A stretch of 64,000 nucleotides of DNA from Eucommia ulmoides. Taxonomy: Eukaryota; Streptophyta; Magnoliopsida; Garryales; Eucommiaceae. Under the pieces are notes generated by a model. It searched no databases. It worked only from the letters and a program-made list of their open reading frames with translations, and was not told the DNA's origin. The DNA lies in contig CM028335.1 of the NCBI GenBank assembly GCA_016647705.1, positions 19,756,905-19,820,904 on the forward strand, read 5' to 3'. Positions within the stretch are counted from its first letter, which is position 1; each line of letters opens with the position of its first letter. Both the position numbers and the translations under genes were made by a program. Positions 9,929 through 21,150 of the stretch are shown here, piece after piece.

Positions 9929-10480
9929 AAGGTCACTCATGTAGAGGCAAATATAAATTGAAAAGCACTCATGGAGAGGCAAGATGCAAAAGAAAAATCC
10001 ATCATGGAGAGGCAAATGTGAAATGAAAAGCCATTACGCAGAGAAATGCAAAATAAAAATGCATCACGGAAAGGCAAATGAAAAATAAAAAGCCATCATA
10101 GAGAATCAAAATATAAATAAAAAGCTATCACGGAGAGGTAAATGCAAAATAAAAAGCCATCACGGAGAGACATAATGCAAAATAAAAAGTCATCACGAAG
10201 AGACAAATGTAAAATGAAAGGCCATCTTGGATGCAAAACGAAGAGCCATCACGAAAGGGCAAAAATAAAAAATAAAAAGCCATCACGGAGAGGTAAAATA
10301 CAAAATGAATGCCCATCACATAGAAGCAAATGCAAAATGAACAACTGTCATCACGGAGAGACCAAATTGGAAATAAAAAGCCATTAAGGAGATGTAAATA
10401 CAAAAATAAGGGTCATTACAGAGAGACAAAATGCAATATGAAAAACCATCACGGAGAAGACGAATGCAAAAGTAAAATAT
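9929..10480. repeat. Minisatellite, 32-35 bp unit, about 16 copies
   Basis: The consensus resembles CCATCACGGAGAGGCAAATG followed by CAAAATGAAAAG. Units vary by substitutions and small indels from 28 to 38 bp. The array lies just inside the polypurine tract of LTR copy a. Several ORFs of 80-104 codons run through it on both strands, but they are by-products of the repeat and were not called. A GATCGAACCTTTACAGG...CCTACGTAC motif at 10608-10680 just beyond it matches the motif repeated in element D. Confidence 0.85.
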
Positions 10481-10877
10481 GTCCCAGCCCGCAATTGGGG
10501 CTGCCAAACTCAAATTCTCTAGATGTAGAAATGGGCAGACTACATATAATGTGCTGGATGAAAGATATAAAATGCACCCCAACCCGTAACTGGCCTCACA
10601 GTAGAATGATCGAACCTTTACAGGTTATAACCTACGTACTTTAGCATTATGCCGGTGATCAGGTTTAACGTAGTCACTAGACGTTCTTTTCAGGGATAAA
10701 TATAAACACTGGTGAATATGATCATCAAATGGCAAAGAGACACCTGACCCATGCAAGAATTATAAACAGACAAGTATTCACACGCATTTTTTTTTTAATG
10801 AAGAAAACATTGGTCATCCTTAAGTGATCTACAAAACCTTTTTTTTTTAAAGACTGCTTGTGTAATTTGAGACCTTT

Positions 10878-11190
10878 CACTACAAGAAAAAAAATATTTT
10901 TATCACAGTTAAAAAATGTGACGAAAATGTTTAAATCATAGTTTTTGGTCCCAAAACTGACCGTGATAGTGGAGGTATGATTAAAAGTAGATTTTTTATC
11001 ACAATTAAAAACCGAGAAGATAGATTTTTTATCACAGTTAAAAATCGAGATAGTTAGTCCATCTAATATCTCAGTTTTCAAATATGATTAAAATGGTCAT
11101 ATATATGTGATCAAAGTAAAAAACTATGATGATTTGAGTGATATCTATCTCGCTTTTGTATCAAACTATGATTAAAAGAGCCTGTGCACC
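10878..11190. repeat. CACTA terminal and subterminal repeat region, left end
   Basis: CACTACAAGAAAA is the hallmark terminus of plant CACTA transposons. It is followed by repeats such as TATCACAGTTAAAAA and ATCACAATTAAAAACCGAGA at about 10905, 10998 and 11028. The minus-strand 118-codon ORF here is a repeat artefact. Confidence 0.75.
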
Positions 11191-11196
11191 TTTAAT

Positions 11197-11599
11197 GGAA
11201 GACACATAATCTCGTGGAAGAGTAAGAAGTAATCCGTCGTCTCCCGATCTTCTGCTAAAGCTAAGTATTGCGCTATAGCTCAAGGAACATGTAAACTCGT
11301 TTAGCTTCATTCCCTTTCGACTGAGTTGGGTCTTCCTATGAGAAACTCATCTAGCCTATTCTGTGACAATAAATCTACCATAATGTTATCCTCAAACTCA
11401 GTCCTTCATGAAAGGATGAAACACACCGAGATGGATATCCACTTCATTTGTGAGAAAGCCCCATCGGGAATCATCACACCAGCCTTTGTCCCATCTTTTG
11501 AATAGGCTACTGATATGTTCACCAAGTCTACTAGATCATCTATCATTCAGTCAGCTATTAGTAAGTTAGAGCTCATCAACATTTTTGCCTCAACTTGAG
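11197..11599 (+). pseudogene. Ty1/copia polyprotein, RNase H C-terminus (decayed)
   Basis: In one frame this reads HIISWKSKK, then SRSSAKAKYCA, then FCDNKS, HERMKHTEMDIHF and DMFTK: the conserved string of copia RNase H and the polyprotein tail. Three in-frame stops interrupt it, at about 11231, 11312 and 11504. The natural stop (TGA) overlaps the polypurine tract. The 5' side is cut at about 11195, so this is only the last 130 codons of a pol of about 1300-1500 residues. It lies close inside the CACTA left end. Confidence 0.85.
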
Positions 11600-11605
11600 G
11601 GGGAG
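11598..11605 (+). other. Copia polypurine tract
   Basis: AGGGGGAG directly follows the stop codon of the RNase H fragment and precedes the LTR start TGTTGAAATATT, the standard primer position for plus-strand synthesis. Confidence 0.75.
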
Positions 11606-11782
11606 TGTTGAAATATTATGTTTATGCGTTAATTTCTATTTTTGGTATCTTTATTGTATTAGCCCATTTATTTCAATAATATTCTTCCTAATTTAGTCTG
11701 CTCCTGCGGCTATATAATTAGGGAATAGGTCTCCTTCTATATGTACAAAACTGTCAATATATTTTTTCTCTTTTCCCTATCA
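11606..11782 (+). repeat. 3' LTR of the copia fragment
   Basis: Starts TGTTGAAATATTATG just after the polypurine tract and contains GGCTATATAATTAGGG, a TATA-like box. The right end is uncertain; TATCA at 11778-11782 is the best TG...CA partner. Confidence 0.6.
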
Positions 11783-12440
11783 TATTTGGAACTGTTTCAA
11801 ACTAGGCATGGTAATAGTAGAAGTAGAGAGTCCCAATTTAGGTACTATATTTGGGGAATGCATCTTAATCAAGCAATTTGGCAATGGATAAAATAAACAT
11901 GGTGAGATTCCAAATAAAGCAATTAGAGGCCAGGTTTATTGCAACTTCTGGTTATAATGAGTGCCTTGAAGATCCAAACAGCAAATAAAAATTACATTCT
12001 AACAATGGCAGCTAAAAGTAGCTATTTTCAGCCAAGATGCATGCTTCCTTTATATCCATATACAAGTGCATCTAATTTTGTTGTTTGTTGATGATACTAA
12101 GACAGAAAAATGTCACTTGTATTGGTTCAGTTAACAAAATTTTACAGCTGCCCTACTTGTACTTACAAAAATACCTGCTGTCCTAGTTATTTAAACAAAA
12201 ACCCACATTGTTGAAGGACCAGAATTTTTCCCGCAGCCTCCCTCTTCCAGCTGATTCCACAGAGGCCAGAGCTTCTCAGATTTGAATGGGCATGCCTCTA
12301 CAGTGTATGGGAATGTGGAGATATATTATAATATTCAAAGTGTATGGGCATGGCTCTACAGTGGGGTGTTATTATGTGAATTCTTTTCGCAATTTTTTCG
12401 TTTCTTTTTTCTGTTATTGTTTGTATGTTTAATGCTATAA
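11783..12440. other. Unassigned noncoding interval
   Basis: No coding region or transposon end was recognised. A phrase GGGCATGCCTCTACAGTGTATGGG near 12288 recurs in shorter form near 12345, a local duplication with period about 57. Confidence 0.4.

Positions 12441-12474
<34 letters not shown>
12440..12474. repeat. (ATT)n microsatellite
   Basis: Eleven or more ATT triplets. Confidence 0.95.
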
Positions 12475-12475
<1 letters not shown>

Positions 12476-12591
12476 GTCATGCGCCTAGATTCTCTCAAAC
12501 TAGCGCATTGCCTTGTGCCTTGCACCTAGGCTCCAAGAGACCTTGTGCGCTTCGGTGCTCCTAGAGTCCTTAACAACTGGTGGTGATGTCC

Positions 12592-12750
12592 GGCAGTGAT
12601 CGTGGCGAGGTCGGATCTGGATGGTGATGTGTCGTGGTGGTCGGATTTGGGGGTGATGACGTTCCGGGTGGTCGAATTTGGATGGTGATGGTCGGCGTGG
12701 TCTGATCTGGATGGCGATACGTCACGGTGGTCGGATTTGGGGTCGGTAAA
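12592..12750. repeat. Degenerate G-rich tandem repeat
   Basis: GGTCGGATTTGGATGGTGATG-like units recur about four times at 40-50 bp spacing, with the strand strongly G-rich. The ORFs on either strand here are repetitive and were not called. 12480-12560 just before it carries GCGCCTAG / CTTGTGCCTTGCACCTAGG sequence resembling the block at 25.75-26.06 kb. Confidence 0.6.
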
Positions 12751-12779
12751 GAATGGTCCAGATTCCCAATTTCAAAATC

Positions 12780-13018
12780 TCTCTCAAATCTCACACTCTC
12801 TTTGCCGTCTCTCTCTCTCTCTCTCTCACTCGATCTCTCTCTCACTCTCCGCTTTGGAGGCCGTCGCCGCTACCACCGCGATCTCGGCGCCATCCTCATT
12901 TAGCCGTCATCGTCGCCATCATCTGCCTATCGCCTTACCGTTGTCATCAACTGTCGTCGACGCCCCCAACCGATGTCGCCGCTACAGGTTCTTCTCTCTC
13001 TCTCTCTCTCTCTCTCTC
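12780..13018. repeat. (CT)n microsatellites flanking a GC-rich stretch
   Basis: Two CT-repeat runs (about 12803-12850 and 12987-13018) flank a CCG-rich segment. This resembles a 5' untranslated leader of a plant gene, but no supported coding frame follows directly. ORFs of 102 and 127 codons here are low complexity. Confidence 0.6.
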
Positions 13019-13319
13019 CCCCCTCCGGTTTACAAATCAGAGCTCGGTCGGAAGTCATTGAGCTGCGGGTTTTGTTGGAGCAGAAGGGTCGTGAAAATGG
13101 TTAGCATAGATGGTGTTTAGGAGACAACGAGAGGGAAGTTTTATGATGTGGATTAATTGATTTGAGAAGACGATGGAATTGGATCTCGATTTGGCTAAAG
13201 GTAATTTTCCCAATCCATCTACTCGGATCTCATTTTTCCACCTTTACTCTCTGTATCTAATTTTTTTCTCAACTGTTGATTTTGTTGCTCTCAATCCATC
13301 TATTCTCATTTGAGGTACA

Positions 13320-13550
13320 GGACATGTTGTCAAGAGCCCTTGGGTTCCAGCTGCACGTAGACGCGAGAGGCAGCAACAACTAGCAGTTGTTCAACAAAAT
13401 CAAAATCAGAAGCTGCAGCAACAGAGACAGAATCAACAGTTGAGCCTTGGAGTGGAGAATCCCAAAAGGCATAGAGAGAATCTCGGGGGGCAATTCCTCT
13501 CTCTACTACACTTACAAGTATTTTCATGGATTTCATGTGTTCAATTTTGA
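13320..13550 (+). pseudogene. Glutamine-rich exon-like fragment, unrecognised
   Basis: One frame is open for about 76 codons from a possible acceptor AG at 13319-13320 to TGA at 13548-13550. It starts GHVVKSPWVPAARRRERQQQ and continues glutamine- and asparagine-rich, then LGVENPKRHRENLGGQ. It has no ATG of its own and no family I recognise. It lies about 45 bp upstream of the possible Helitron 5' end, so it could be a host-gene exon interrupted by that insertion or part of a captured gene. The opposite strand has a 68-codon ORF that I take as a shadow. Confidence 0.35.
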
Positions 13551-14984
13551 AAGGAGGTGAAATTTGTAGAGCCCAATGGCCATAAAGCTAGAAAAATCTC
13601 CTATACTTCTATATATAGATCTAAGGGCATATATTTATTTTTGTGCATGTGTGTATATATGTATAGACATGCGTATAGCTAGGTCTCTAAGTTGCTGTCA
13701 ATTTTATGTGGTTATTTTTTTTTGTTACCACATAGCATATAAGGTTGATATTGATTGTGTTGTTATCTGTAGATTTCTGATTTCATCGACAAACTCGCCC
13801 AGGCGGGAATTAAATTATGGAAATTTCAATCACTATTGTGTGATTTTGTTTTTCTTCAAAATTGTTTTGTTTTTTTTTTTTTGTTTTTTTTTTTCTTTTC
13901 ATTTTTTACCACTCTGACATAAAATTCAAATGTTGCAGTTTGGCATGTAGTTTGCTTGGACAAGGAATAAAATATAGCAAAAATAAAAGCATTGGAGGTG
14001 GGAGAAAAGAATGAATCATCATGGTATATACATCCTTCATTCTTCTTAATTATCCTTAATAGGATTGGTTTTATCCCAATATGGACTATGGAGTGGTATA
14101 AACATCTATTTCTTCGCAACACCAGCATGTGTTTTTTTTTTATTCTTATTGTGTAATAATTTTACATAATTTTTCAAGTGAGCATTTTCTTTGCTTTTGA
14201 TTCTTCCAGATGTAGTATATCTTCTGTTTTGCTGATTTCTGTTTATGTTCTTAGTTTTCTAGGAAAAAGCACAAAGTAATTTTCTTTTGAGTAGATTTGA
14301 TCTGTTCTATTCTCATTTCTATGCGTGTGTGTATTCCCATTATATGTTTTGAGAATTATGTGTGTATTTCTTTTGCAGGTTTGTTCTTCTTCCATTGTAA
14401 GTTTCCCTTTTTTTGAGTGGTGTTAAGAAAGTGTGTTGTGATTTAAATTATAGATGGGTTTTTCCTGCTCATATTGTCAATTGGCTAGATAGGAACAACC
14501 GCCTTCGTTGTCGTCCCTATTCCATCGTCGGGCATTGCCGCTCCATCAGAACCCTCAAACCTAGTAGATCTGTCTTAAATACCCTTTGTCACCGGTAGTC
14601 TCCATGCCTAAATCTATTCATCGCCACGCAAAGCTAAATGACAGCAAAACTACCGTCGACGTCAAGCCTGGATCTTTGACTAATTACTCTTGATTTTTCT
14701 GATTTCAGGTTTTGAATACAAACACAATTCGGGAAACACTCTGAATTAGATTTCGCCAAAGCCAGGTTTGAGGATTTTTTTTTTTTTTTTTTTTGGGAGG
14801 GGGGGAGGTGGATGAGGGAGGTTAGAGATGAGAGAGAATCAAATTACAAAGTTTAGATTTTTTTAATGTTTATTTATATTTATTTATCTGCTTTTTAATT
14901 TCTTTTGTTTTCTATTACTTGCCTACATTTAGAAGTTTAGATCCATAGAACAAGAAAATGGATACATTCTTTTGTTTTTGTATA

Positions 14985-15372
14985 TCTAGAGTTGTTTGTT
15001 TAGTGTTTCTGTTACAAGATTTATGTTTATATTCCCAGAAAATGTAGAACAAGAAACAGAAAATGTGGGCTTCATAAAGCCTATGTGATGTTGTTTAGTG
15101 TTTTTATTCCAATTTTGGGAAGAAAAAAAATTGGGAACAAAACAAAATGGTTTAGTGTTTCTGTTTCCAGAAAATCTAAAACAGGAAACGAAAAATGTGA
15201 TTTTCAAAAAGCCTATTTGATGTTGTATATTGTTTTTGTTCCAATTTTGGAAAAAGAAAATTGGTAACCTAACAACATGGTTTCTCCTGGTGTTGTTTGT
15301 TTAGTGTTTCTGTTACAAGATTTATGTTTATGTTCCTGGAAAATTTAGAATAGGAAACAGAAAATGAGGGAA
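14985..15372. repeat. Tandem repeat, three diverged units of 130-153 bp
   Basis: TTTAGTGTTTCTGTT starts units near 14998, 15151 and 15300. Each continues with CCAGAAAATNTANAACANGAAAC-like sequence. The first and third units share an extra ACAAGATTTATGTTTAT block. It contains no coding sequence that I accept. Confidence 0.7.
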
Positions 15373-15942
15373 CAAATCGATCAGTTTCTGTTATGTTTTC
15401 CAAATTTTTAGAGCAAATTTCACTTCATTTTCATTTATCAATATCTATTTTTTATTTGGTTAAAGATCATATTTGAAAATTTGTAATGGGATATTTTTGT
15501 GTAAATCCTTGCTCTGATTAGTTTTTGTTCCCATATTTCTATTCGTTGATTAATATTTTTGTTCCCATATTTCTGTTTATTTAGTGTTTTTTCTCATATT
15601 TATATTCGTTTAGCATTTTTGTTCCCGAATGTGGGCGTACCTTTTCCTATTTTGTTTTATTTCGATTATAGTTGTAATATTTTTTTATTAATAAATTATA
15701 TGGATAAAGTGTGAAATATTGTTTTTGATTTATTCGACACTAAAATGTCATGAATTGATGTATTATAAATTATTAGTTATGGTTGGTGTTTAATTTAAAA
15801 GAAGATTTGATAATTGTAGGGGATATTTTGTCCAAAAAATATATTGTATAAACAGAGATAATGTCAAAACAGTCTCTCTGAGGCAGAGTAGGGTTAATTG
15901 TTTGCTCGCAACGTTGGAGAAGAATGACTCTTCATTTTGAGG

Positions 15943-16633
15943 AAGATAGGTTGAAGGGAACCCCAGAAGGTACTATCACCCCATCTGCACCAATAACTGC
16001 TAAACCACAGGCTACACAGGTGACTGCTAAACTAGGAAAAGTCCAAAGAAGAGTATGGAGGTAAGAAACTTAATTATTTGCTAATGTGAAATTACAATAA
16101 AAAAAAAACTAATTTTTTTTCTCATATATGCACAATTTTCTTCCCAGGTTAAAAGGACGAAGTCAAATGCTGCAACAAATGCTAAAGGATCATATTAACC
16201 AGAAGCTCACCATTCATCTCAATCCCAAGCAGGCCCTTCATCCCATGCTGACCTCAACCCATGTACACTAGCTGCTAAACCAGATGCTGCACCTGATGAA
16301 ACTAGAAAAGGAAAAGGATGTTTGTAAGAAATTTGCTAATCTGAAATTACAATCAACAAACAAATATTTTTTTTCTCATATATGTACTATTTTCTTCCTC
16401 AGTTAAAACTTAAAAGGATGAAGTCAAATACTACAACAATTGTTAGAGGATCATCTCAACCAGAAGTTGGCCCTTCATTTCAATCCCAAGCTGACGCTTC
16501 TCCATATACACCAACTATTGTAGTTGAAACAACTGCAACTAGAAAAAGCCCAAGGAAGAGGAAGGAGAAGAACCGATTGACCTTTTATTTTGATATGGAA
16601 TTTTTTTTTTTTGCTTCAACAATGTCAAACTAA
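15943..16633 (+). pseudogene. Captured gene fragment with a triplicated intron-exon module
   Basis: Three similar exons are separated by two similar introns. Exon 1 ends at 16060 (GTATGGAG|GTAAG), intron 1 is 16061-16147, exon 2 is 16148-16323, intron 2 is 16324-16402, and exon 3 runs from 16403 to TAA at 16631-16633. Both introns end with CTCATATATG...TTTTCTTCC[CT]AG. Exons 2 and 3 read KRTKSNAATNAKGS and KRMKSNTTTIVRGSSQPEVG, then a Ser/Pro/Gln/Ala-rich tail. Exon 3 ends in a basic cluster (RKSPRKRKEKN). Exon 2 has an internal stop and another at its end. The low-complexity basic tail resembles C-termini of some plant transposase or nuclear proteins, but I do not recognise the gene. It probably entered the Helitron by capture. 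Confidence 0.5.
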
Positions 16634-17060
16634 TTGGCCTTTTATTTTTTGTACTGATGTATCGATGTATTGCTATAATGATGTGGATGTTAGAGCACAT
16701 ATGGATGTTAGGTTTAGTGAAGAATGTGTAGTTTTTTGGTAGTTTACTTTTGGATAGTAATTTTTTTTTAATGTAATGAATCGTTTTTGAAGGTATAATT
16801 GTATCAATGCCTACTTGCAGGTTTAATATAGTGGTTCATTTTGAATTTAATGGTCTCATTGGATCATTTTTGTTGTCAAGTGTGTGTTAGGATAATTGGA
16901 TCATTGATTGGGAATTTATGATGTATTTGGATAATTGAGAATTTGTTGAGTCTAGATAATTGTTTAGATCATCAAGGGTGACCAATTTCTTCAATTTGAT
17001 AAGTTACCAAGAACTTCATTACTCAAAAAGTTCGAAACACAATACAAATTCATTACATAA

Positions 17061-17195
17061 TAGTTGCATTTGCTCCTATAGGGTTTTTTTAGCTACAAAA
17101 TCATACTTCAATTGTTTGTTTATATAATTCTACATTTATATAGTTGCATTTGCTCCTATAGGGTTTTTTAGCAACAAAATCATTTCACTTTTTTA
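17061..17195. repeat. 80-bp tandem duplication
   Basis: TAGTTGCATTTGCTCCTATA followed by GGGTTTTTTAGC occurs at 17062 and again at 17142, near-identical over 45 bp. Confidence 0.75.
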
Positions 17196-17589
17196 GTGGT
17201 AGCATCGTTCTAAATTTTTTTAACAATTAATTATTCAAAAATCTAGATTTGGAAACATTCTTAAACAAATCTCAGTAGAATTTACAATCATTCCTAAATG
17301 ATTTCAGTTAGTAATATTACTAAGCTAATAATTTTTTTTATTGTTTATAAGAAATTCCCTTAAAAATTAGATCTTTAATAGGATAATTATTTTTTTACCA
17401 TTTTATGTTTAAATTGAAACACTTTGCTATAAGTTTTGTTGGTAAAAGTATTGTGAATTTATGATGGATTTTGCATAAATATGGGAACAAACTTTTGATA
17501 TTTGCTATGTGCAGGTACAAGCTCCATATTATGTTTTGGATGTTGAAATGTGGAAACAAACATGTCGACGGTATTCCCGTTCGATATCA

Positions 17590-17910
17590 AATGGTTAATG
17601 TTCCTGTTTATGCCTTGTTCCCTGTTTCTGTTTCTGTTTTTTTGTTTCTGATCCTATTTCTATTTTTGTTCTCTGTTTTTATTTTTGATCCTAAATGTGT
17701 TTGTTTTTTTAAATACAAAACTATTTGTCGTTTGTTGTGAACTCAAATTTCTGTTTAGTTAATTTATGTTGTGTTCCCTGTTTTTGTTTTTGTTTTTGTT
17801 TCTGTTCCCTGTTTTTGTTTCTATTTTTTGTGTGTGTCTTTTGCCATTATGTTGAGAACATATTATTTCAATGTTCTTTTTTTATTTTTTATTTTATTTT
17901 ATGTTCTATT
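17590..17910. repeat. Pyrimidine-rich TGTTTCTGTTCC simple repeat
   Basis: Degenerate repeats of TTCCTGTTTCTGTTTTTG on the plus strand. They give spurious hydrophobic ORFs (89 and 71 codons) that were not called. 16640-17060 and 17200-17590 are AT-rich with no recognised content. Confidence 0.7.
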
Positions 17911-18052
17911 GTAGAATTAGAGGGAAGAGAGACAAGCTAGCGACGAGGGAGGGAAGTAGCTATAGAATCAGGTTAAATAGCAAAACAAATTGTTGTCTTG
18001 AATAGCAAAACAAATTGATATAATTGTCCCAAATAATGATATATGTTTTACG

Positions 18053-18083
18053 CCCGTGCCTTCAGGCACGGGTTATACACTAG
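18053..18083 (+). terminator. Helitron 3' terminal hairpin and CTAG end
   Basis: A perfect 8-bp stem with a TTCA loop lies 7 nt before CTAG. The next base is T, the usual Helitron target. A (TA)n microsatellite (18083-18101) follows at the insertion point. Confidence 0.8.
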
Positions 18084-18101
18084 TATATATATATATATAT
18101 G

Positions 18102-18350
18102 TTGAAGAAATGTTTATCACATGAATGCGCTTCCAAATTGGAGTTCTTTTTGTCCTTCTTTTGGTGCTTTCTAATGTTCTAAGACCACTGCATAAAGATA
18201 ACGGGAAAAAATAGGAAGAAAAGGCAATTATAAACATAAAAAGTTGTGAAAGAAACACGAAATAGAATAAAATAACACTTACGTGTTTATTATGAATTCA
18301 AGAGTTGTGTTCACTTCACCTGAAAAACATAGATCAAAATAGAATATTGT
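18102..18350. other. Short interval between Helitron and gypsy A
   Basis: On the minus strand TTTTTCAG|GTGAAGTGAACACAA... followed by GTAAGTG (about 18276-18325) looks like a small exon with splice sites. It might be CACTA sequence, but this is not provable here. Confidence 0.25.
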
Positions 18351-21150
18351 TGCAATAATTATGCGCTGTATGTACTCGCAAGTGCACAAGGTCGAACAAG
18401 TAATAAAGTGAGTGACTGAGTATAGTTCTCTCGAGGATTGGTAAAAAGAAATCAACTAACTACCCTATTAGAATGATCTAATTTTATCTAAGCAATTGAG
18501 ATTTAGTGATGAAAATTAAACTAACAACTAAATTAATAATTAACAAAGAAAGTAAATAGCTAATGGAAAATTGGATTGAAGGAAATTTAATGGAATAAGA
18601 GCTTCAGGGGGGGTTTGACATCACTTTGCTAAACTATGCTAATTCAATTCAAACTTGTTAATTAAATTCAAGCTCAATCATTAACCATGGATCTCTATAG
18701 TAACCTTACTCCCTCTGTCGAGTACCGAGTAAGGTAATTTGTATAATTACTTGAATTAATATGTCAATTCAATTCAACTAATTATTCAATCATTCACTTT
18801 TGTTCATCAAATGGCTACCCAAACGATACTAGTCTTTTGCACTAGTATACTCAGAGTCGTGTTTTCCTGGTCTTAATGTGCAAAATTACCTCTGTCGAGT
18901 GCTTAATCTCACGCATCTATGATATCCATTTTATCTTTTGCATAAATCAGCAAATAAGCATAAAGAAATATAAATGATTGAAGTATGAAATTCAATTAAC
19001 AAAATCTTAAAGTCTCAAAATATAGTTCATACAAAGCTATTCAACTCCCCTTAGATAGAAAAGATCTAGTCAAGTATGTTTATATCATCCAACAAAATAT
19101 CTATTACTAAATCCAACTATAAACCAATGATTTTCAAATAATCAACAATCAAAAATCTATAGTTTATCATGCATAAGAAGTAAAGAGAAGAGAGGATTGA
19201 AAAACTAGAGTCGGAGAGGCTCCAAGAATCTTCAATCTTCAAGCAAGCCTTCGATTCTCAAGCTGGCCTTCAATTCTCCAATCTATCCTCTTGGAATTTA
19301 CAAAAATAGGCTCCAAAAGCTCCTCTTTGTTCCCGACTGAAGATCATCTCCTTCCTCCTTCAAAACATCAAATAAATTAGCTAAAAAGGACCTCCCTTCG
19401 TGAGCATGGGCGTTGCATATTTGGGCGCTGCAACACCACAATTGAAATTAGGGCAACTTGGGAGCTATGCTACAGCACACCATTCTTTCGTTGTAGCGCA
19501 AATAGGGCAGAATCTTGTATCTGGGAGGCGCGTGCAGTGCGCCATTCTTCCGCTACATCATCGATCAATCAGTGTGGTCTGGGAGGCGCGCTGTAGCGCA
19601 GATCAATCAATGTGGTGTCTGAGAGTGTGCTGGAGTGCGCCTGTTGGTTCCTGATTCCTTCCGAAGGCCTTGATTTTCAAACAATTAACTCAATTCACCT
19701 CACCTACATAAATAAAGTCAAAAAGTATGAAAAACACAAATAAAATGCTCAAAAACCACACAATAAATTATGAGATAAATTGATAAAAATCAATTTATGA
19801 AACACTCCCAAATTTACAATTTTGCTAGTACTCAGGTAAAAACAAACACACAAGAAAAGAAAAACAAAAGCAACAAAGATCACAAATAAACACCAAAATA
19901 AAATAAACAAGGAAAAACCAAAAGCAACGATGTGTGAGTCTTGAATTTTAAACTAAGGACCAAGAATTTATCCTCAATAACCCCCCGACCATCTCGAGTT
20001 AAAAACAAAATACCACTTATTGTCATGTTATAGAATTTCAACACTCAACATTAGCATAAAACATTATAGATCCTTCCATGTGTATGTGTTCTAAGACCCT
20101 CATCACATATGCACTCAACAACCAGATTGAATTATCCACATAAGAGGTTCATGACTAAATCCAATTAAACATAGGATTACCATAGGCCCAATTCAGTTTC
20201 ACTCTCCACTAATGTAGGCTAAGCTAATCTCAGAGATCAAAAGGTCTTAGAGTGTTGTAACTTACGACTAGGGTAAAGGGTAGATGAGAATGTCATTTTT
20301 ATGCACAAATCACTCTAGGCATGTATCACAACTCATGGATCTTATAAGATTTTCAAGAAAAAAATTCACCAATTCCCCCTTTTATCATATATCTTCTTTT
20401 ACTCGATCCCAAAAAGGTATTATTCACAAAGAAAACTCAAAACACATTCATTTTTTATTTTTATTTTTATTATTTTTAATAAAATCAAAGATCAAAAAGT
20501 GAAATACTATAACCCAATCTACTAATGATTTTCCAAACAGTACCCATACATGCCCTAATACTCAATGTTTCATGCAAACATGTTAATTAGTGATGGGTTT
20601 AGGAAGTGGAACGACATTTAGTGGGTTGAATGTACATATGAGGGTAATGAAAGAATTAGGCAATAAGGCTCAATAAGGGTAACAAAGGATAAACAATTTT
20701 CAAGAGTTAGCTTCAAAGGTTCAAACGATCCAAAGAAATGCTTAAATCATCTCTCCTTAACTACCTATCTTAGGATTTCTCCTCGAGTTTCCTTTAATTG
20801 GGTTCTAAAATCCTTATTTTTGCCCTAAATCTAGTGGTGAATAATTGTCGTCAAATCATCTGAATAATGAATGCATCAAGTCTAAGTGCTCGTGCGATTG
20901 AGAATTTGAAATAACGCATACCAATATGAGATGTCAAGCACACAGTAAACACAAGGATAAGCATTATGATCGACCTCGAGAGATAACTAGGGAATAATAC
21001 TATAATCGGTTCATGGTCATCGTAATCAACCAAAACTCGCACACATAAAAATATAACAAAAAAAAATTAACGTAACCCAAACCAAAACAAAACAAACGAT
21101 TATCACAAGGTCATTAACATGCAGGACACAACCACATTTTCAAATAATCA
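18351..21150 (-). repeat. 3' LTR of gypsy A (about 2.8 kb)
   Basis: The right end CA (21149-21150) abuts a tract whose minus strand reads AAGTTTAGG before TGATTATTTG, matching the polypurine/LTR junction of element B at 31608. The left end TGCAATAATTATGC (18351) is the best TG start and is followed by ACTCGCAAGTGCACAAGGTC, parallel to AACAAGTGTACGAGGTC in B. Internal phrases such as AATTTTGCTAGTACTC (A) and AATTTTGTTAGTCCTC (B) also correspond. Both boundaries are inferred by comparison with B, because the other LTR is gone. Confidence 0.65.
19400..19655. repeat. GCGCTGTAGCGC-type palindromic motif block in LTR A
   Basis: At least six variants of GGGCGCTGCAACACC / GGCGCGCTGTAGCGCAG occur in 250 bp, many self-complementary. 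The matching block is at 22925-23315 of the same element. The 84-codon ORF through it is repetitive. Confidence 0.65.

Larger units (their letters stand above)
13597..18083 (+). mobile_element. Probable non-autonomous Helitron
   Basis: The 3' end is strong: a perfect 8-bp hairpin (18053-18072, CCCGTGCC TTCA GGCACGGG), then 7 nt, then CTAG at 18080-18083 followed by host T. This is the standard Helitron terminus. The 5' end is a candidate only: TCTCCTATACTTCTATATAT at 13597, preceded by A as expected for insertion between A and T. No Rep/helicase is visible. The interior holds gene-like pieces at 14400-14700, a triplicated intron-exon module (15943-16633) and tandem repeats, which fits the known habit of Helitrons to pick up gene fragments. 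The 5' boundary needs an empty site or a second copy. Confidence 0.6.

Noticed and set aside
9929-10644. Overlapping ORFs of 81-104 codons on both strands
   Set aside because: They arise from the 32-35 bp minisatellite; both strands stay open because the repeat lacks stops, and no motif is present.
10725-11081. 118-codon minus-strand ORF with repeated FNCDKKS
   Set aside because: The repeat is the CACTA subterminal motif read in frame, and the ORF runs across the transposon end.
12570-13120. ORFs of 91, 102 and 127 codons
   Set aside because: Translations of CT and GGTGAT repeats on opposite strands; no conserved motif.
14413-14598. 61-codon ORF in the Helitron
   Set aside because: Gene-like composition but no start context, splice support or recognisable family; left as interior sequence.
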